NCBI GenBank assembly: GCA_002432095.1
Contig: DJFQ01000250.1
Location: forward strand, 1-17,049
DNA: 17,049 nucleotides
DNA from: Marinagarivorans sp. UBA5868
GTDB taxonomy: Bacteria > Pseudomonadota > Gammaproteobacteria > Pseudomonadales > Cellvibrionaceae
Reading direction: 5' to 3'
Positions 14,294 through 17,049 of the stretch are shown here, piece by piece. The notes under the pieces were generated by a model, which saw nothing but the letters and a program-made list of their open reading frames with translations, did not search any database and was not told the DNA's origin. The translations under genes were made by a program, and so were the position numbers. The number at the start of each line of letters is the position of its first letter. Position 1 is the first letter of the stretch.

Positions 14294-15294
14294 TTATTGA
14301 CCAACTCGGGATAGCCCCACACCCGCATCCGACTCACGCCGCCATCCGGATAAATATTCAAGCGCACATGAGTAAATCGGCTATGGGTATCCGCGATCTC
14401 AGTCTGAAAAACATGTTCCGTATGGGCGAGTAAGCGCGTGCGTGGGATCAATGGCTGCCAGGCAATATCAGCAGCGGTCAGATCTTCCTGCGCAGTGTTA
14501 ACAGCCTCCAGGGTAAAGAACTCGGGAAAATTACCTTTAAAGTGACAGGTATCAATCAGCACCCGTTGGATTTGCCCGGCGCTGGCGAGTTTGACGATCA
14601 GCCAGTCGTGGCCAGGACCGCGGCGGCGTTTGGTTTCCCAACCATCGCCCATATTCACCCCGCGCCCTGGAGCGATCAGATTGTTCATGGGGCTGAAAAA
14701 CATATCGGAGCAGGCCAACGCCCGTCCGCCGTTGGTGCTCGCCGCCAGATCCACCATTTCACCCGGCAGCAATGCCGACCAATCCGCGCGCGGCTCGCCG
14801 TACACCCGCAAGCGCGCCACACCGCCGTCCGGGTGGATTTTCAGCCGCAAATGGCTCCAGGGGCGATCGTCCTGCAAGACAAAATAATTGTGGCTGTGCG
14901 GCGCGACCGGCACAGTCTCCAGCAGGGTCGTCCAAGTGGTCTCGGCGGTGGGATCCGCGGCGCCGAGGCACGCCTCCAAAGTGATTTTTTCCGGCGCGTT
15001 GCCGCGGAAAAAAGTGGTGTTGACGTCAAGGGCACGGATCACGCCGGTCAGCCCCAACCGCAGCACACACCAGTCGTAACCCGGCGTGCGCCGGCGCCGG
15101 CTCTCCCAACCATCCATCCATTTGCCGCGGTCGGTGTAGCGGTCCTCGATGAAAATCGGCTCCGCGCGTTTGACGAGATTGCTCGCCTCGGCAAAAAACT
15201 CGTCGTTGCAGAACAGGGCTCGGCCGCCGTAGCGCTCGCTCAGGAGGTCCACGTGGGTCAAGGGCCAAGTGAAGGATGGATCGGATGGCTGCAT
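14290..15294 (-). CDS. alc: Allantoicase
   Basis: This 334-residue enzyme hydrolyses allantoate to ureidoglycolate and urea. It consists of two homologous halves, as in known allantoicases. Paired blocks are GGRALFCNDEFF / GGRALACSDMFF, DGWESRRRRTPGYDW / DGWETKRRRGPGHDW, and HLRLKIHPDGGVARLRVYG / HVRLNIYPDGGVSRMRVWG. The ATG at 15292-15294 starts MQPSDPSFTWPLTHVDL and gives the family length. A 42-residue extension to 15420 would overlap the end of allB and has a low-complexity Ala/Arg-rich N terminus, so I reject it. The ribosome site (GGGAC) is weak. It lies 44 nt after allB and overlaps uraD-uraH by 4 nt. Codon use is clearly more GC-rich than in the downstream genes. Confidence 0.94.
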   Translation of the reverse strand: MQPSDPSFTWPLTHVDLLSERYGGRALFCNDEFFAEASNLVKRAEPIFIEDRYTDRGKWMDGWESRRRRTPGYDWCVLRLGLTGVIRALDVNTTFFRGNAPEKITLEACLGAADPTAETTWTTLLETVPVAPHSHNYFVLQDDRPWSHLRLKIHPDGGVARLRVYGEPRADWSALLPGEMVDLAASTNGGRALACSDMFFSPMNNLIAPGRGVNMGDGWETKRRRGPGHDWLIVKLASAGQIQRVLIDTCHFKGNFPEFFTLEAVNTAQEDLTAADIAWQPLIPRTRLLAHTEHVFQTEIADTHSRFTHVRLNIYPDGGVSRMRVWGYPELVNK

Positions 15295-15338
15295 GGTTTT
15301 GTCCCGGTTGACGCCGGCTCCCGCCGACGATTTAGATT

Positions 15339-16688
15339 TTACTGCTGCAGCAGCAGACTGCGCCCGCGGGCGCGGCCGCGGTACTGATCGTCCTGATAAA
15401 TCAGCTGACCGCGCAGCCACGTCTGCCGCACCAGCCCGCGCAAGGTCATGCCCAGATAGGGGCTAATTTTGTGTTTATGTTTGATGCTCCAGGGCGTCAC
15501 TTTCTGCTCCGCATCTGGGTCGAAGACACAAAAGTCCGCGTCGAATCCCGGCGCTATAGCGCCTTTGCGCTCGTCCAGGCCGGCGATCTGCGCTGGTCGC
15601 TGGGCCATAAGTCGCGCGAAATCCGCCAGAGAAAAGCCGCGTCGGCTACCCTCCGTCCAGCACAGGGCAAGACCGAACTGGAGGGCGGAAATTCCGCCCC
15701 AGGCATCGCCGAGATCGCCGCGATCCAGCGCTTTCAACTCCGGCGTGCAAGGGCTGTGATCCGACACTATGCAGTCGATGGTGCCGTCGCGCAGGCCCTG
15801 CCACAAGAGGTCGCGATTGTGTGCTTCGCGAATGGGCGGGCAACATTTATAGAGGGTGGCGCCGTCGGGAATGGTTTCGGCCGTCAGGGTCAGATAGTGG
15901 GGACACGTCTCGGCCGTCAACCGCAGGCCGTCGGCCCGCGCTTTGCGGATCATGGGCAGAGCATCGCTGGACGAAAGATGGACTATGTGCGCTTTGGGCG
16001 TAAGCCCTTCGTCGCGCAATTGGCGCATCACCCGGATCACCATGGCGATGGCTTCGTTTTCCCAGGCGCGCGGGCGCGACTCGAGAAAACGCGCGTAAGA
16101 CCGGCCGATGGGCTCCGGGTCCAGCTGGTCCAGATCCAACTCCGCGTGCACCAGGTGCGGCAGGCCGGCGCGGGCGAGCAGGCGCATGGCGTCGCGCAGC
16201 TGGGTTTCATTGACGGCTTTAAATTCTTCGATACCAGAGTGGATGGTGAACGACTTCACCCCCAAAACCCCCGCCGTCAGCAGCGCCGGGAGGTCGTGCA
16301 GATTGTCCGCGGTCGCGCCGCCCCAAAAGCCGCAGTCCACCCACAATTTGCCGGTAACGCTCGCCAGTTTGGTGGCAAGCGCGGGCGCCGAGGTGGTCAC
16401 CGGAATGCAATTGAGCGGCATGTCGACCAGCGTAGTAATGCCGCCGGCCGCGGCGGCGTGGGTGGCGGTATCAAAACCCTCCCAGTCGGTGCGACCCGGT
16501 TCATTGATGTGCACATGGCTGTCGACCAGCCCGGGCATAAGTACCCCAGGCACGTCCAGCACGGGGACATCCGTGCAGAAATCGTGAGCATTTACCTGGA
16601 GGACCCGCCCGTCCTCGATGATCACAGTCGCGGCGCGCTCGCCATCGGGGGTTATCACTTTTGCCGCGCGCAGGGCCAATCGGTTCAC
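15339..16688 (-). CDS. allB: Allantoinase
   Basis: This 449-residue cyclic amidohydrolase opens allantoin to allantoate. The metal site is complete and numbered almost as in E. coli AllB: H58 and H60 (DSHVHINEPGRTDWEGF), K145 (GVKSF, carboxylated Lys), H181 (LVHAE), H237 (IVHLSSSDAL) and D310 (SDHSPCTPELK). DMPLNCIPVTT and GGATADNLHDL distinguish allantoinase from dihydroorotase and hydantoinase. The start is GTG at 16686-16688, supported by GGGGAG (16698-16703) 9 nt upstream. It follows xdhC by 16 nt. The short C-terminal tail (RGRARGRSLLLQQ) is unlike the core and may be low-value sequence. Confidence 0.95.
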   Translation of the reverse strand: MNRLALRAAKVITPDGERAATVIIEDGRVLQVNAHDFCTDVPVLDVPGVLMPGLVDSHVHINEPGRTDWEGFDTATHAAAAGGITTLVDMPLNCIPVTTSAPALATKLASVTGKLWVDCGFWGGATADNLHDLPALLTAGVLGVKSFTIHSGIEEFKAVNETQLRDAMRLLARAGLPHLVHAELDLDQLDPEPIGRSYARFLESRPRAWENEAIAMVIRVMRQLRDEGLTPKAHIVHLSSSDALPMIRKARADGLRLTAETCPHYLTLTAETIPDGATLYKCCPPIREAHNRDLLWQGLRDGTIDCIVSDHSPCTPELKALDRGDLGDAWGGISALQFGLALCWTEGSRRGFSLADFARLMAQRPAQIAGLDERKGAIAPGFDADFCVFDPDAEQKVTPWSIKHKHKISPYLGMTLRGLVRQTWLRGQLIYQDDQYRGRARGRSLLLQQ

Positions 16689-16697
16689 TCGGGTTTT

Positions 16698-16703
16698 CTC
16701 CCC
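16698..16703 (-). promoter_or_regulatory. Ribosome binding site supporting the GTG start of allB
   Basis: GGGGAG on the minus strand lies 9 nt before the GTG at 16686-16688. It overlaps the last bases of xdhC. Confidence 0.65.
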
Positions 16704-16704
16704 T

Positions 16705-17049
16705 TCAATGATTTTCTTCGTTGTTATCCCATTGGGTTAAAAGCGCCGTAACCGGCAGGCGTGCCGGCGCCGCGACCTGCTCCGGCAGAGGGCGACGCTG
16801 ATAGAGCGCGATCACCTGAGCGGCGACCGAAACCGCCACCTCCATGGGGCGCTTGCCCGGCACCTCCGCGAGGCCAATAGGGCAATGCACACCGGCAATG
16901 GCCGCCGCGCTGAAGCCGCGGTGCTCCAGCCGCAGGCGAAACCGGCGCGCTTTGGTTTCCGAGCCGATCACTCCGAGAAAGCTGGCGTCACCGCGGCGCA
17001 AAACCGCTTCGGTGATGGCGTAGTCCAGCGGGTGCTGATGGGTCATCAC
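16705..17049 (-). CDS. xdhC: Xanthine dehydrogenase accessory protein XdhC, C-terminal part only
   Basis: The C-terminal ~114 residues of XdhC are visible. XdhC binds the molybdenum cofactor, promotes its sulfuration and inserts it into xanthine dehydrogenase, which makes urate. Family blocks are VMTHQHPLDYAI, FLGVIGSETKARRF, CPIGLAEVPGKRP and MEVAVSVAAQVIALY. The GTG at the window edge is an internal Val codon of the VMTH motif, not a start, so the gene continues beyond 17049. The tail (LLTQWDNNEENH) ends 16 nt before allB. The xdhA and xdhB genes probably lie further upstream, outside the window. Confidence 0.9.
   Translation of the reverse strand: MMTHQHPLDYAITEAVLRRGDASFLGVIGSETKARRFRLRLEHRGFSAAAIAGVHCPIGLAEVPGKRPMEVAVSVAAQVIALYQRRPLPEQVAAPARLPVTALLTQWDNNEENH

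Noticed and set aside
15295..15420. N-terminal extension of allantoicase to 15420
   Set aside because: The added 42 residues are Ala/Arg/Ser-rich, overlap the allB 3' end by about 80 bases and exceed the family length.
14542..16751. Two long plus-strand open frames (14542-15387 and 15471-16751)
   Set aside because: They lie opposite alc and allB, which have full family matches and catalytic residues. Their translations are Arg/Gly/Ala-rich with no family resemblance, as expected opposite GC-rich genes.
16705..17049. A complete small protein starting at the right edge
   Set aside because: The first codon is the internal Val of the XdhC motif VMTHxH, and XdhC proteins have a large N-terminal part that must lie beyond 17049.

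Overview
The window looks like the chromosome of a free-living, probably marine or polymer-degrading gammaproteobacterium. I would guess the Cellvibrionales/Saccharophagus-Teredinibacter neighbourhood. This rests on protein flavour (a giant thrombospondin-type-3 repeat protein, and a secreted protease with PPC-like and CBM2-like domains) rather than any marker gene, so it is an inference. No rRNA, tRNA, CRISPR array, insertion sequence or integrase was seen.

Left end (1-4669): the 3' part of a giant plus-strand gene. Its 1,540 visible residues consist of calcium-loop repeats in a strict 73-residue (219-bp) period plus two copies of a ~340-residue module. The 5' end lies outside the window. 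A hairpin at 4650-4669 separates it from a convergent minus-strand block.

Middle (4669-10344, minus strand): a tightly packed probable operon, read from high to low coordinates. The order is thioredoxin-fold protein, guanine deaminase (guaD), membrane urate hydroxylase with a cytochrome c domain (puuD), SelO-type protein AMPylase (selO), and a membrane-anchored AraC-family regulator. The first three genes overlap; guaD and puuD share the sequence TGATG.

Insert (10552-12489, plus strand): a secreted trypsin-like protease transcribed divergently from the thioredoxin gene.

Right end (12546-17049, minus strand): the rest of the urate pathway, read from the right edge. The order is xdhC (3' part only), allantoinase (allB), allantoicase (alc), a fused OHCU decarboxylase/5-hydroxyisourate hydrolase (uraD-uraH), a small lipoprotein, and ureidoglycolate lyase (allA). 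It ends at a strong minus-strand terminator at 12498-12525.

Together the two minus-strand blocks encode a nearly complete route: guanine to xanthine (GuaD); xanthine to urate (xanthine dehydrogenase, whose maturation factor XdhC is at the edge); urate to 5-hydroxyisourate (PuuD); then OHCU and S-allantoin (UraH, UraD in one chain); allantoate (AllB); ureidoglycolate plus urea (Alc); and glyoxylate plus urea (AllA). This would let the cell use purines as a nitrogen source. The less expected parts are the thioredoxin, SelO and membrane AraC genes in the puuD block, the lipoprotein coupled to allA, and the protease gene separating the two halves of the pathway.
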